Below, piece by piece: positions 35,232-43,724 of a stretch of DNA of 62,027 bases. The notes beneath the pieces were generated by a model that worked only from the letters and a program-made list of their open reading frames with translations, did no database searches and had not been told where the DNA came from. Location of the stretch: assembly GCF_025499425.1 (NCBI RefSeq), contig NZ_JAIMCB010000019.1, positions 1 through 62,027 of the forward strand, read 5' to 3'. The stretch's first letter is position 1, and every line of letters starts with the position of its first letter. The DNA comes from Acidiferrimicrobium sp. IK. Lineage in GTDB: Bacteria; Actinomycetota; Acidimicrobiia; Acidimicrobiales; Palsa-688. A program made the translations under genes and the position numbers.

Positions 35232-36277
35232 GGGGCGTGGGCCGGCGGATCTTGATCACCGGCATCGCTTCGTTCTGGGGAGGGCGGATCGCTCAAGCCC
35301 TGGAGTCGCACCCCGACGTCGAGGTCATCGTCGGCCTCGACAGCGACGCCCCGGTGGTGGCCCTCGAGCGGACCGAGTTCGTCCGCGCCGACGAGACCTA
35401 CTCGATCCTGGCCCGGCTGGTCACCGCCACCCAGGTCGACACCGTCGTCCACGCCGGGATGATCGTCGACTCGACCCGCGGCGGCGACCGCCGGATCCAC
35501 GAGCTGAACACGATCGGCACCTTGAACCTCCTCGCCGCGGTCGGCGCCGCTGGGAGCCCGGTCCGGTCCTTGATCGTCAAGTCCTCGACGCTGGTGTACG
35601 GAGCGGGGCCGAAGGACCCCTACTGGTTCTCGGAGAAGACCCCCCGCGTCGCCCCGGCCCGCACCCGGGTGGAGCGCTCGCTGCTCGAGGTCGAGTCCTA
35701 CCTGAACGCCTTCGTGGAGGACAACCGCCAGGTCCGGACCGTCACCCTGCGCTTCGCCAGCGTCCTCGGCGCCGACATCGACACCCCCCTCGGGCGGGCC
35801 CTGACCTTGCCGTTGGCTCCCCGCATCGCCGGGTTCGACCCCCAGATCCAGTTCGTGGCCCAAGACGACGTGGTACGGGCGCTGGTGTTCGCCGTCGAGC
35901 AGGAGAACCTGTCGGGGATCTTCAACGTGGCCGGCGCCGGGCGGATCCCCTGGTCGGAGGTGCTGGCCCTCGCCGGCAAGGCCCCTTTCCTCCTGCCTCC
36001 TTTCGCCACCGGCTTGGCCCTCGCGCCCCTGTCACGGATCGGGCTCGGCATGGCCCCCGAGATCATCGACCTCCTCCGCTACGGGCGGGGGGTCGACACC
36101 CGCAAGCTGCTGCGGGCCGGTTTCAGCTACACCCACAGTTCGCTCAGCGCCCTCCAGGAGTTCGTGGAGGGCCGCCGGCTCAAGGCGGTGGTCGGCGAGA
36201 TCGTCCCTACCTACCGCTACGAGGCCGACGTCGAGGCGTTCTTCCGCCACTCCCCCGCCGTCGTCACCCCCAACTGA
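35228..36277 (+). CDS. NAD-dependent epimerase/dehydratase (extended SDR, Rv0501-like)
   Basis: The 349-residue protein has the SDR nucleotide fold: ILITGIASFWGGRIAQAL in place of GxxGxxG, an acidic residue in VIVGLDSD for NAD, and TVVHAG. VKSSTLVYG carries serine and tyrosine but the usual YxxxK is poorly preserved (the region EVESYL follows), so catalysis may be altered. It resembles the GalE2/Rv0501 family, whose substrate is unknown. The GTG start overlaps the acyltransferase stop codon, showing translational coupling and a probable shared role in envelope lipids or glycolipids. Confidence 0.82.
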   Translation: MRGVGRRILITGIASFWGGRIAQALESHPDVEVIVGLDSDAPVVALERTEFVRADETYSILARLVTATQVDTVVHAGMIVDSTRGGDRRIHELNTIGTLNLLAAVGAAGSPVRSLIVKSSTLVYGAGPKDPYWFSEKTPRVAPARTRVERSLLEVESYLNAFVEDNRQVRTVTLRFASVLGADIDTPLGRALTLPLAPRIAGFDPQIQFVAQDDVVRALVFAVEQENLSGIFNVAGAGRIPWSEVLALAGKAPFLLPPFATGLALAPLSRIGLGMAPEIIDLLRYGRGVDTRKLLRAGFSYTHSSLSALQEFVEGRRLKAVVGEIVPTYRYEADVEAFFRHSPAVVTPN

Positions 36278-36281
36278 GGCA

Positions 36282-36923
36282 TCAGGCCCGCCGGGGTGGC
36301 GGAGCGGGAAGGATCCACTCCCGCAGATACCAGTCCCGCCGCTGAGCCCAGTCCTCGGAGGTGATGGCGTAGCGGACATGGTCCTCCCACACCCCGTTGA
36401 TCTCCAGGTACCGAAGGGCGGTGCCCTCGTTGCGAAGCCCGACCTTCTCCGCCACCCGGTGGCTGGGGCGGTTCCGAGGGATGATCGCCGCCTGCAGGCG
36501 GTGCAGCCCTAGGTCCTCGAAGGCGAACCGGCAGATCACCACCACCGCCTCCGGCGTGTAGCCGTGGCCGGCCATCGCCTCGTCGACCCAGTAGCCGACG
36601 TAGGCGTTCTGGAACGGGCCGCGCTGCACCGACGACAGGTTGATCTCACCGGCGAACCGGCTGCCGACGAACACCCCGAAGCCGTAGCCGGTGCCGAGCT
36701 GGCGTTCCCGTTCCCTCGCGCCGCAGCGCGCCGCGAACACCCGGCGGTCCTCGGTGGCGTCGGGTTGGCCGGGCAGCGGTCTCGGCTCCCACTTCACCAG
36801 CCAGTCGCGGGCTCGGTGACGGACCTCTCGCCACGCCTCGAAGTCAGCCACGACCAGCGGGCGCAGCACGACGCGCCGCCCCGCGAGCTCCAACCCCGAC
36901 GACCGGGGCGCCCCCCAGCTCAT
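36282..36923 (-). CDS. GNAT acetyltransferase (RimJ/RimL type)
   Basis: The 213-residue protein is a GCN5-related N-acetyltransferase of the RimJ/RimL group that uses acetyl-CoA. Typical segments are RRVVLRPLVVADFEAWREV at the start, GEINLSSVQRG, YVGYWVDEAMAGHGYTPEAV (acetyl-CoA-binding loop) and HRLQAAIIPRNRPSHRVAEK with VGLRNEGTALRYLEINGVW. The target is unknown; ribosomal protein N-termini are the textbook substrate of this group. It converges with the SDR gene, 4 bases apart. Confidence 0.92.
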   Translation of the reverse strand: MSWGAPRSSGLELAGRRVVLRPLVVADFEAWREVRHRARDWLVKWEPRPLPGQPDATEDRRVFAARCGARERERQLGTGYGFGVFVGSRFAGEINLSSVQRGPFQNAYVGYWVDEAMAGHGYTPEAVVVICRFAFEDLGLHRLQAAIIPRNRPSHRVAEKVGLRNEGTALRYLEINGVWEDHVRYAITSEDWAQRRDWYLREWILPAPPPRRA

Positions 36924-36942
36924 CGCCGGGCGCCGGGCGGTA

Positions 36943-38022
<1,080 letters not shown>

Positions 38023-38099
38023 GGCCGAGATGGTACAGGCGGGTCTGGGGCTGGGCCTCTTCGGCCGGCTCGGGGCGATCTGACGGATCGGGGCTGTGC

Positions 38100-39026
38100 T
38101 CAGGTGGCCGGGCGCAGGAGGGACATGACCAGCCCGTCGAGGATGTCGGCCTCCGAGGTGAGGCACTCCCCCATCTGGAAATGGCGTAGGAGCGCCGAGA
38201 GGACGATCGCACCACCGACGATGACATCGGCCCGGGCCTTTTCCATCGACGGGCGGGCGACCCGGGCGGCTACCGGCTCGGAGGCCAGGGCGGCGAGCAG
38301 GCCGTCGACCGCTTCCCTGGTCAGCCGGTAGTGGTGCAAGGCGTCCCGGTCGTAGCCGACCAGGCCCTGGTCGAGCGCGGCCAGGGCGGCCACGGTGCCG
38401 GCCAGGCCGATCAGCTGGCGGCCCTGGCCGAATGCCGGCTGGTCGCGGCTGGCCGCCGCCAGCAGGCGGTCCACCTCGGCGGTCGCATCGGCGATCTCTT
38501 CCGGTTCCGGCGGGTCAGCGTGAAGGAACCGTTCGGTGAGGCGCACGCAGCCCACGTCGAGGGAGCGGACGGCGACGGGCCGGCCCTGGCCCGGTCCGAC
38601 CGCGAGCTCGGTGGAGCCGCCGCCGATGTCGGCCACCAGGTACTGGCCTCCGGCGGGGAGCTGAGCGGTGGCGCCGGCGAACGACAGCTGGCCCTCCTCG
38701 TCGCCGGTCAGCAGCTCGGGGGCCGCGCCGGCGGCCTCGGTCGCGGCCGAGAAGAACTCCTGGCGGTTGCTGGCGTCGCGAGCCGCCGAGGTGGCGGTCA
38801 TCCGTACCGGGCCCACCCCGTGACGGTCCATGACCTCGCGGTACTCCCGCAGCACCGCCACGGTCCGTTGGACCGCCTGAGGATCGAGGGTCCGGGTCTG
38901 GTCGACGCCCTTTCCGAGACGGGTGATCCGCATGAGCCGCTCGAGCGGGCGGCCGTCGAGGTCGGCGACGAGTAGGCGGGTGGAGTTGGTGCCGCAGTCG
39001 ATAGCGGCGACGGCTCGTTCGGGCAC
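38100..39026 (-). CDS. ppx: Ppx/GppA exopolyphosphatase
   Basis: The 308-residue protein has the sugar kinase/Hsp70-like actin fold of short exopolyphosphatases or pppGpp phosphohydrolases: AIDCGTNSTRLLVAD (phosphate 1), TSAARDASNRQEF, GDEEGQLSF, LVADIGGGSTELAVG (phosphate 2) and GLAGTVAALAALD. In actinobacteria it usually follows eno-ftsB-DUF501, and here it lies after DUF501 and a DUF4349 gene. GTG at 39026 is chosen because the fold begins five residues later. It hydrolyses polyphosphate in the cytoplasm, and similar short forms in Mycobacterium prefer short chains. Confidence 0.93.
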   Translation of the reverse strand: MPERAVAAIDCGTNSTRLLVADLDGRPLERLMRITRLGKGVDQTRTLDPQAVQRTVAVLREYREVMDRHGVGPVRMTATSAARDASNRQEFFSAATEAAGAAPELLTGDEEGQLSFAGATAQLPAGGQYLVADIGGGSTELAVGPGQGRPVAVRSLDVGCVRLTERFLHADPPEPEEIADATAEVDRLLAAASRDQPAFGQGRQLIGLAGTVAALAALDQGLVGYDRDALHHYRLTREAVDGLLAALASEPVAARVARPSMEKARADVIVGGAIVLSALLRHFQMGECLTSEADILDGLVMSLLRPAT

Positions 39027-39076
39027 GGCCGGGGACGCTACCGGGTGCCGGCGGGCGGGGCCGGCGGGGACGGCGC

Positions 39077-40159
39077 TCAGGCCGTCGGCGGCATCGGGTC
39101 GAGCCCAGCGGAGGGACCCGGGGGCGTAGGGTGCTGCCGCCGACGCCGCCACCACCACAGCAGGGGTACGCCGGCGACGACACCCACGATGAGCAGCGGG
39201 GTAAGCCAGGCGACGGCCAGCACGATTCCCCGGAGGACTGCGACGGTGTGGCTGCCCGCGAGGTGCCAAGCCCGGGACAGGACGGAGGGATGCGGTTTGT
39301 GAGCCGGCGGTGCGGCCCTGCCGGCCTCGGTCAGCTCCACGGAGATGGTGGCGTAGGTCGTCTGGTCGCTGAGGGTGCTCTGCTGTCCGCTCAGCTGCTC
39401 TACCTGGGTCTGGAGCTCGAACAGCTGGTTTTGGATCGACAGGATGTCCCCGATCGCTTTGGCGTCTGACAGCAGGGCCCGCAGCGCCCCTTCCTCCGCC
39501 TGGAGGGTGGTGATCCGCGCCGCGAGGTCGACCAGCTGGCCGGTCACGTCCCGGCCCGACAGGCTCTGCGAGGTGACGGTGCCGTACCGGGGCAGGGCGG
39601 CGAGGACCTGGTGGACGTCGGCGTTAACGACCCGCAGCACCAGGCGGGCCGACGCCGTGTCGCCGCCGGTCGACATCGACGAGTCCGACACGAACCCGCC
39701 GGCGCTGTTGGCCACGCCCTGGATGGCGTCGAAAGCCGGCTGCAACTGGCCCTTCTTGACCCGGATCTGCACGTCGCCGTTCTGGACGATTCTCGGTTGT
39801 GCGGCTGACACCTCCTGACCGATCGACGGCCCGGCGGCCGGGCCCGAGCCGCTCGGCGCAGCCCCGGGCCCGGCCGGGAGGCCGCCAGCCGAAACCCCAC
39901 CAGCCGGCGCCCCGCCGGCCGAGCCGCTGGGACCACCGCGGGCGACGCTGGCGGGTACCGAACTGGACGACTTGGTGGCCCCGCAGCCGACCACCCCGGC
40001 AGCCAGGCCGACCACGCCCAGCAGGGGGACGACGGCCAGCGCCCAGCGGCGGGGCTGGCCTCCGGGGAGGTCAGGTCCCGGACCCCCGACCGCTCTACGG
40101 GCCGCGGCCAGATCTGAGCGGCGGGATGGACGGCGGCGAGAGCCGATCCTGGTGGGCAT
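39077..40159 (-). CDS. DUF4349 lipoprotein with C-terminal membrane anchor
   Basis: The 360-residue protein has a long basic N-terminus, a hydrophobic segment with lipobox VGCG (VVGLAAGVVGCG, Cys about 59), a Gly/Ala/Pro-rich linker, a DUF4349 domain (about 120-290: IVQNGDVQIRVKKGQ, GGFVSDSSMS, then a coiled-coil region LAARITTLQAEEGALRALL and QLFELQTQVEQLSGQ), and a C-terminal transmembrane helix (LTPLLIVGVVAGVPLLWWW) with a basic tail. DUF4349 proteins are envelope-associated and of unknown function. It sits between DUF501 and ppx, an uncommon insertion in that pair. Confidence 0.87.
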   Translation of the reverse strand: MPTRIGSRRRPSRRSDLAAARRAVGGPGPDLPGGQPRRWALAVVPLLGVVGLAAGVVGCGATKSSSSVPASVARGGPSGSAGGAPAGGVSAGGLPAGPGAAPSGSGPAAGPSIGQEVSAAQPRIVQNGDVQIRVKKGQLQPAFDAIQGVANSAGGFVSDSSMSTGGDTASARLVLRVVNADVHQVLAALPRYGTVTSQSLSGRDVTGQLVDLAARITTLQAEEGALRALLSDAKAIGDILSIQNQLFELQTQVEQLSGQQSTLSDQTTYATISVELTEAGRAAPPAHKPHPSVLSRAWHLAGSHTVAVLRGIVLAVAWLTPLLIVGVVAGVPLLWWWRRRRQHPTPPGPSAGLDPMPPTA

Positions 40160-40249
40160 GCTGGGTTGGACGACCGGCCGCCCCGATCGGTTCCCAGCCC
40201 GCTCAGCGCACCGGCGGTCACCTGGGAGCAGATCGACCGGGAACCGGGC

Positions 40250-40675
40250 TCAGCCAGGCGGACGGCCGAGCTGGTGGGCCACCCACCGCCCCACCGGGTC
40301 GTCGCCGCCGGCCAGGTACCACGCATAGTGGGCGTGGAGGCACTTCACCCCGGTGCGGGTGCCGCCCACTCCTCCGGAGGGCCGGTTGCCGGACCAGCCG
40401 GCGGGTATCGCGGCGTCGCGCTCGGTGGCGTAGCGCCGGTGAGCCTCGGCGAGCTCGACGGCGTCGACCGCCGCCTCCGCGGCGCGCACCCCGCCAGCCG
40501 CCTCCAGGTGGTCGATCGCTTTGCGTTCGGCCGCCCCGATCAGCCAGAAACGGGTCGGCATCGGCGTCCCGTCCTCGAGGAGCGGCGCGTTGCGCAGCAC
40601 CACCGGGTCGCCGGTAGCGCTGCGAACGACTATCTCGTAGCCGCCCCGCGGTGACCTGCCGAGCAGGGCGGCCAC
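40250..40675 (-). CDS. DUF501 protein
   Basis: The 141-residue protein matches the actinobacterial DUF501 family: LLGRSPRGGYEIVVRSATG, APLLEDGTPMPTRFWLIG, a helical part with YATERDAAIP, and GVGGTRTGVKCLHAHYAWYL with the conserved KCLHxH motif that may bind metal. The function is unknown. DUF501 normally follows eno and ftsB and precedes ppx; here the cox cluster lies between it and ftsB. GTG at 40675 is the first in-frame start after the coxG stop. Confidence 0.85.
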   Translation of the reverse strand: MAALLGRSPRGGYEIVVRSATGDPVVLRNAPLLEDGTPMPTRFWLIGAAERKAIDHLEAAGGVRAAEAAVDAVELAEAHRRYATERDAAIPAGWSGNRPSGGVGGTRTGVKCLHAHYAWYLAGGDDPVGRWVAHQLGRPPG

Positions 40676-40739
40676 CCGGAGCGCGTCTGGCCCGCTAGGC
40701 CCTGCGTCGGTGCTGGGGCCGCCGCGAGCGACCGGCGGG

Positions 40740-41966
40740 TCAGTGACGGCTCGGCACCTGCGGCAACGAGTGCTGGGCCTGGGCCACCGCCCGCCTCCCC
40801 GCCGTGCGGGCCGCGAGCGCCTGCTTGCGGGCCGCCTCGGCCTGCCGGCGGGCGGCCTTGGCCTGGCGGCGGCCTAGCTTCGCGGCGGCTTCCACGCCGG
40901 CCTCTCGGGCGTGCTCCACCTGGGTGGCGGCCAGCGCCCGGGTCTTCGCGGCCCGCTTGAGGGCCTGCTTGCGGGCTTTCTTGGCCGCCTTGCGACCGAG
41001 CTTGCGCAGCTCGTCGGGGTCGGGCAGCGCCGGCAGGTGGCCCTTCACGTCGTCCCAGGACGGCACGTCGATCTGGGCGGGCAGCGCCCGGAGGCGAGCG
41101 GCGGCGCGGCGGCGGGCCTTGGCCCGTCGGCGCAGGACGATGAACACGACCAGCGCCAGCACGCCGGCGGCGGGGATGGCCCGCTTGGCCACCGAGCTGC
41201 CGGCGGCGTCGAGCAGGTCGACGGGTTCGGGCTCGGCCGACTCGATGCGCCTCAAGGTCGGGCTGCCCTCCGACGACGGCGGGGACAAGGGCGGAGCGGT
41301 CGTGCCCCCGCCCACCGGGCCGTCGGCGACGACCGCCTCGAGCCCCTCGGTGGGCGAGCTCGGAGTGGTGCCGGCGTCGGCTTCGGGGTCGTCGCTGACG
41401 AGGGCCTCCCCTGCGGCGGCGGCCCCGGCGTCCTCGGTGGGCGGATTGCTGCTGGAGGGCCCCGGCACGCCGCCACCGGACGCAGGCTCCGACGGTGCGG
41501 GCGCGCCGGCCTCGGGCACGCCGCCTTTCTCCAGGTCGGCTTCCAGGGCGTCGACGAACTGGCCGAGCAGCTTGGCGCTGACGTCGGCGAGCACGCCGCG
41601 GCCGAACTGCGCCACCTTCCCGGTGATGGTGAGATCGGTCACCACCGACACCTTGGTGCCGTCACCGTCGGCGACCATCGTGGCGGTGATGGTGGCGTTG
41701 GCGTTGCCCTGGCCCCTGGTGTCACGGCCGCTGGCCTTGAGCACCACTTTGCCGGCGGCCTCGTCCTGCTCGAGGAAGGTGGCGACGCCTTTGTACTGCG
41801 CCTGGATGGGGCCGACCTTCACCTTGACGATGCCCCGGAACTCGTCGCCCTCGATCTCCTGGAGCTGAGCGCCCGGAAGGAGGGGGGCGATGCGCTCCAC
41901 GTCGGTGAAGACCTTCCATGCCTGCGCAGGTGGCACGCTCACCCGGAAATCGTTGGTCAACTCCAC
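40740..41966 (-). CDS. coxG: CoxG-like protein with membrane anchor and histone-H1-like tail
   Basis: The 408-residue protein begins with a complete CoxG/SRPBCC domain (1 to about 150: NDFRVSVPPAQAWKVFTDVE, PLLPGAQL, FGRGVLADVSAKLLGQFVDA), which in CO dehydrogenase systems recruits the enzyme to the membrane and aids maturation. An acidic Pro/Ser/Gly linker (about 150-255), a transmembrane helix (AIPAAGVLALVVFIVL) and a very basic Ala/Lys/Arg tail of about 130 residues follow, with stretches such as LGRKAAKKARKQALKRAAK. Ordinary CoxG proteins are about 150-230 residues. The start overlaps the mocA-like stop by 10 bases. It is the last gene of the cox cluster. Confidence 0.88.
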   Translation of the reverse strand: MELTNDFRVSVPPAQAWKVFTDVERIAPLLPGAQLQEIEGDEFRGIVKVKVGPIQAQYKGVATFLEQDEAAGKVVLKASGRDTRGQGNANATITATMVADGDGTKVSVVTDLTITGKVAQFGRGVLADVSAKLLGQFVDALEADLEKGGVPEAGAPAPSEPASGGGVPGPSSSNPPTEDAGAAAAGEALVSDDPEADAGTTPSSPTEGLEAVVADGPVGGGTTAPPLSPPSSEGSPTLRRIESAEPEPVDLLDAAGSSVAKRAIPAAGVLALVVFIVLRRRAKARRRAAARLRALPAQIDVPSWDDVKGHLPALPDPDELRKLGRKAAKKARKQALKRAAKTRALAATQVEHAREAGVEAAAKLGRRQAKAARRQAEAARKQALAARTAGRRAVAQAQHSLPQVPSRH

Positions 41967-42541
41967 AGTCTCAGGTCCTCCACGGTGTCGATGTCGACGG
42001 GATTACCGTCGCACGCTACTTCCTCAACCAATTCGGGGCAGTTCCTGATGACTACCCGGGCGCCGGCGTCGCCAGTCCTAGGCAGCAGCGGCCATACCTC
42101 TTCCCCCAGCCCGACCGGGTTGGCGCGCCGGCCTCCGTAGGTCGCGACGGCTATCGGGCCGCCGGCGGCGGCAACCGCCCGCCACGCGGAGGACGGCACG
42201 AGCGGCTGGTCCCCGAGCCCGACGACGATCCTCGCCAGGCCCTCCGCGCCCGCCAAGTCCACCGCGGCCGCCAGCGACGTCGCCTGCCCCTCCGCCCAGC
42301 GGGGGTTGGGCACCCGGCGGGCGCCACACCCGCCGATGACCTCGTCGAGGTCGGCGGCCCCGGTGACTACCCACACCGCGCCGATGCCGGCCTCGGTGGC
42401 CGCGTCGAGGACCGCGGCGATCACCGGCCGGCCCCGCCACGGCGCCAGCAGCTTGTGGGTTCGGTCGGCCGCGGCGAAGCGGCTCCCAGCGCCCGCGGCG
42501 AGCACGACCGCGGCCACGCCGCCTCGGGGCGGGCCGGCCAC
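41957..42541 (-). CDS. MobA/MocA-like nucleotidyltransferase
   Basis: The 194-residue protein has the NTP-transferase fold: AAVVLAAGAGSRF (nucleotide loop), KLLAPWRGRPVI, GLGDQPLVPSSAW with the metal Asp, and ANPVGLGEEVW. In CO dehydrogenase and xanthine dehydrogenase clusters this type converts molybdopterin cofactor to its cytosine dinucleotide form. GTG at 42541 follows the XdhC stop by 2 bases and its own stop overlaps coxG. The combination with a large-subunit hydroxylase supports a molybdenum-cofactor role; other nucleotidyltransfer reactions cannot be excluded. Confidence 0.83.
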   Translation of the reverse strand: MAGPPRGGVAAVVLAAGAGSRFAAADRTHKLLAPWRGRPVIAAVLDAATEAGIGAVWVVTGAADLDEVIGGCGARRVPNPRWAEGQATSLAAAVDLAGAEGLARIVVGLGDQPLVPSSAWRAVAAAGGPIAVATYGGRRANPVGLGEEVWPLLPRTGDAGARVVIRNCPELVEEVACDGNPVDIDTVEDLRLWS

Positions 42542-42543
42542 TG

Positions 42544-43410
42544 TCAGCCCCCGGCTGGCACGGCCGCGCCGTCGGTGCCCGACGGCCCGTCGGTGCCGGA
42601 CTCGCCCGGCCCGTCGAGGTGGATCGGCCCGTCCCGGTCCCGCAGTGACGGGGCGTCGCGCCCGCTGCGCAAGGCGATGATCTCGCCGCAGATCGCCACC
42701 GCCGTCTCCTCCGGGGTGCGGGCACCGAGGTCGAGGCCGATCGGGGCCATGAGGCGGTCGAGGCCGGCGTCGTCGACGCCGGCGCCGCGAAGGCGGGCCA
42801 CCCGCTCGTCGTGGGTCCGGCGCGAGCCCATCGCCCCCAGGTAACCGACCTCGGTGGCGAGGGCCGCCACCACTGCGGGCACGTCGAACTTGGGGTCGTG
42901 GGTGAGCACGCACACCGCGTCGCGCGGCCCGAGGGAGGGCCCGACCTCGGCCAGGTACTTGTCGGGCCACGACACGACGACCTCGTCGGCCATCGGGAAG
43001 CGAGCTTTGGTGGCGAACACCGGCCTCGCGTCGCAGACCGTCACCCGGTAGCCGAGCACCTTGGCCACCTTGGCCAGCGCGGCGGTGAAGTCCACCGCGC
43101 CGAAGATGATCATCACCGGCGGCGGTGCGAACGACTCGATGAACACGCCGACGTCGCGGGCCCGGGCCTCGCCGTGGAGGCCGTAATGGCGGGTGGCGGT
43201 CAAGCCGACCGCCAGCTCACCGAGCGTGTCGCGGGTGACGACCCGGTCCAGGCCGGGGTCGCCGAGGGAGCCCATGACCGCCGGGTCGCCGCCGGGACGG
43301 ACCAGCAGCTTGGTCCCGAGGAGGTCCTCGGGACCCTCGACCACCTCGGCCAGCGCGACCGGCTCCTCCGCGCGGATGGCCGCGGAGAGCGACTCGTAGA
43401 GGGATCCCAT
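42544..43410 (-). CDS. XdhC/CoxI-family maturation factor, Rossmann-containing
   Basis: The 288-residue protein has a divergent XdhC N-terminal region (about 1-85) and a C-terminal Rossmann fold (VMIIFGAVDFTAALAKVAKV, then VTVCDARPVFATKARF, CVLTHDPKFDVPAV, GYLGAMGSRRTHDERVARL and GLDLGARTPEETAVAICGEI). XdhC proteins insert sulfurated molybdenum cofactor into xanthine-dehydrogenase-type enzymes. The tail is Gly/Asp/Pro-rich. ATG at 43410 overlaps the preceding TGA by one base. Confidence 0.87.
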   Translation of the reverse strand: MGSLYESLSAAIRAEEPVALAEVVEGPEDLLGTKLLVRPGGDPAVMGSLGDPGLDRVVTRDTLGELAVGLTATRHYGLHGEARARDVGVFIESFAPPPVMIIFGAVDFTAALAKVAKVLGYRVTVCDARPVFATKARFPMADEVVVSWPDKYLAEVGPSLGPRDAVCVLTHDPKFDVPAVVAALATEVGYLGAMGSRRTHDERVARLRGAGVDDAGLDRLMAPIGLDLGARTPEETAVAICGEIIALRSGRDAPSLRDRDGPIHLDGPGESGTDGPSGTDGAAVPAGG

Positions 43411-43724
43411 CACCAGTCCAGCGGCTCGATGAACACCCGGACGGTGCCGCCGCAGGTCAGGCCGACCGAGAACGCCTCGTCGTCGGAGAACCCGAAGGTC
43501 GCCATCCGCGGCCGGTGACCGGCGATGACGTCGAGGGCCTCGGCTACCACCGCCCCCTCGACGCAGCCGCCAGACACCGACCCGGCGACCTCGCCGGCGT
43601 CGCTGACCGCCATCGCCGCGCCGGGCAGGCGGGGGCCGGAGCCCTCCACGCCGACGACGCGGGCCACCGCCACCTGCTTGCCCTCGGCCCGCCAGCGGTC
43701 GATGTCACTCAGGATCTCCTTCAT
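43410..43724 (-). CDS. short XdhC N-terminal-domain protein
   Basis: The 104-residue protein consists only of the XdhC_CoxI domain: WRAEGKQVAVARVVGVEGSG, RLPGAAMAVSDAGEVAGSVS, GGCVEGAVVAEALDV and FSVGLTCGGTVRVFIEPL, with the conserved cysteines in GGCVEG and LTCGG. It lies between coxE (overlap ATGA) and the longer XdhC-like gene (TGATG). Together the two probably act in molybdenum-cofactor sulfuration or insertion for the cox enzyme. Paired short and long XdhC genes are common in such clusters. Confidence 0.88.
   Translation of the reverse strand: MKEILSDIDRWRAEGKQVAVARVVGVEGSGPRLPGAAMAVSDAGEVAGSVSGGCVEGAVVAEALDVIAGHRPRMATFGFSDDEAFSVGLTCGGTVRVFIEPLDW

Noticed and set aside
40188..40246. Terminator between DUF501 and DUF4349 genes
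   Set aside because: An 8-bp match (CGGTTCCC with GGGAACCG) has a 43-base loop and no T-run, too weak to report.
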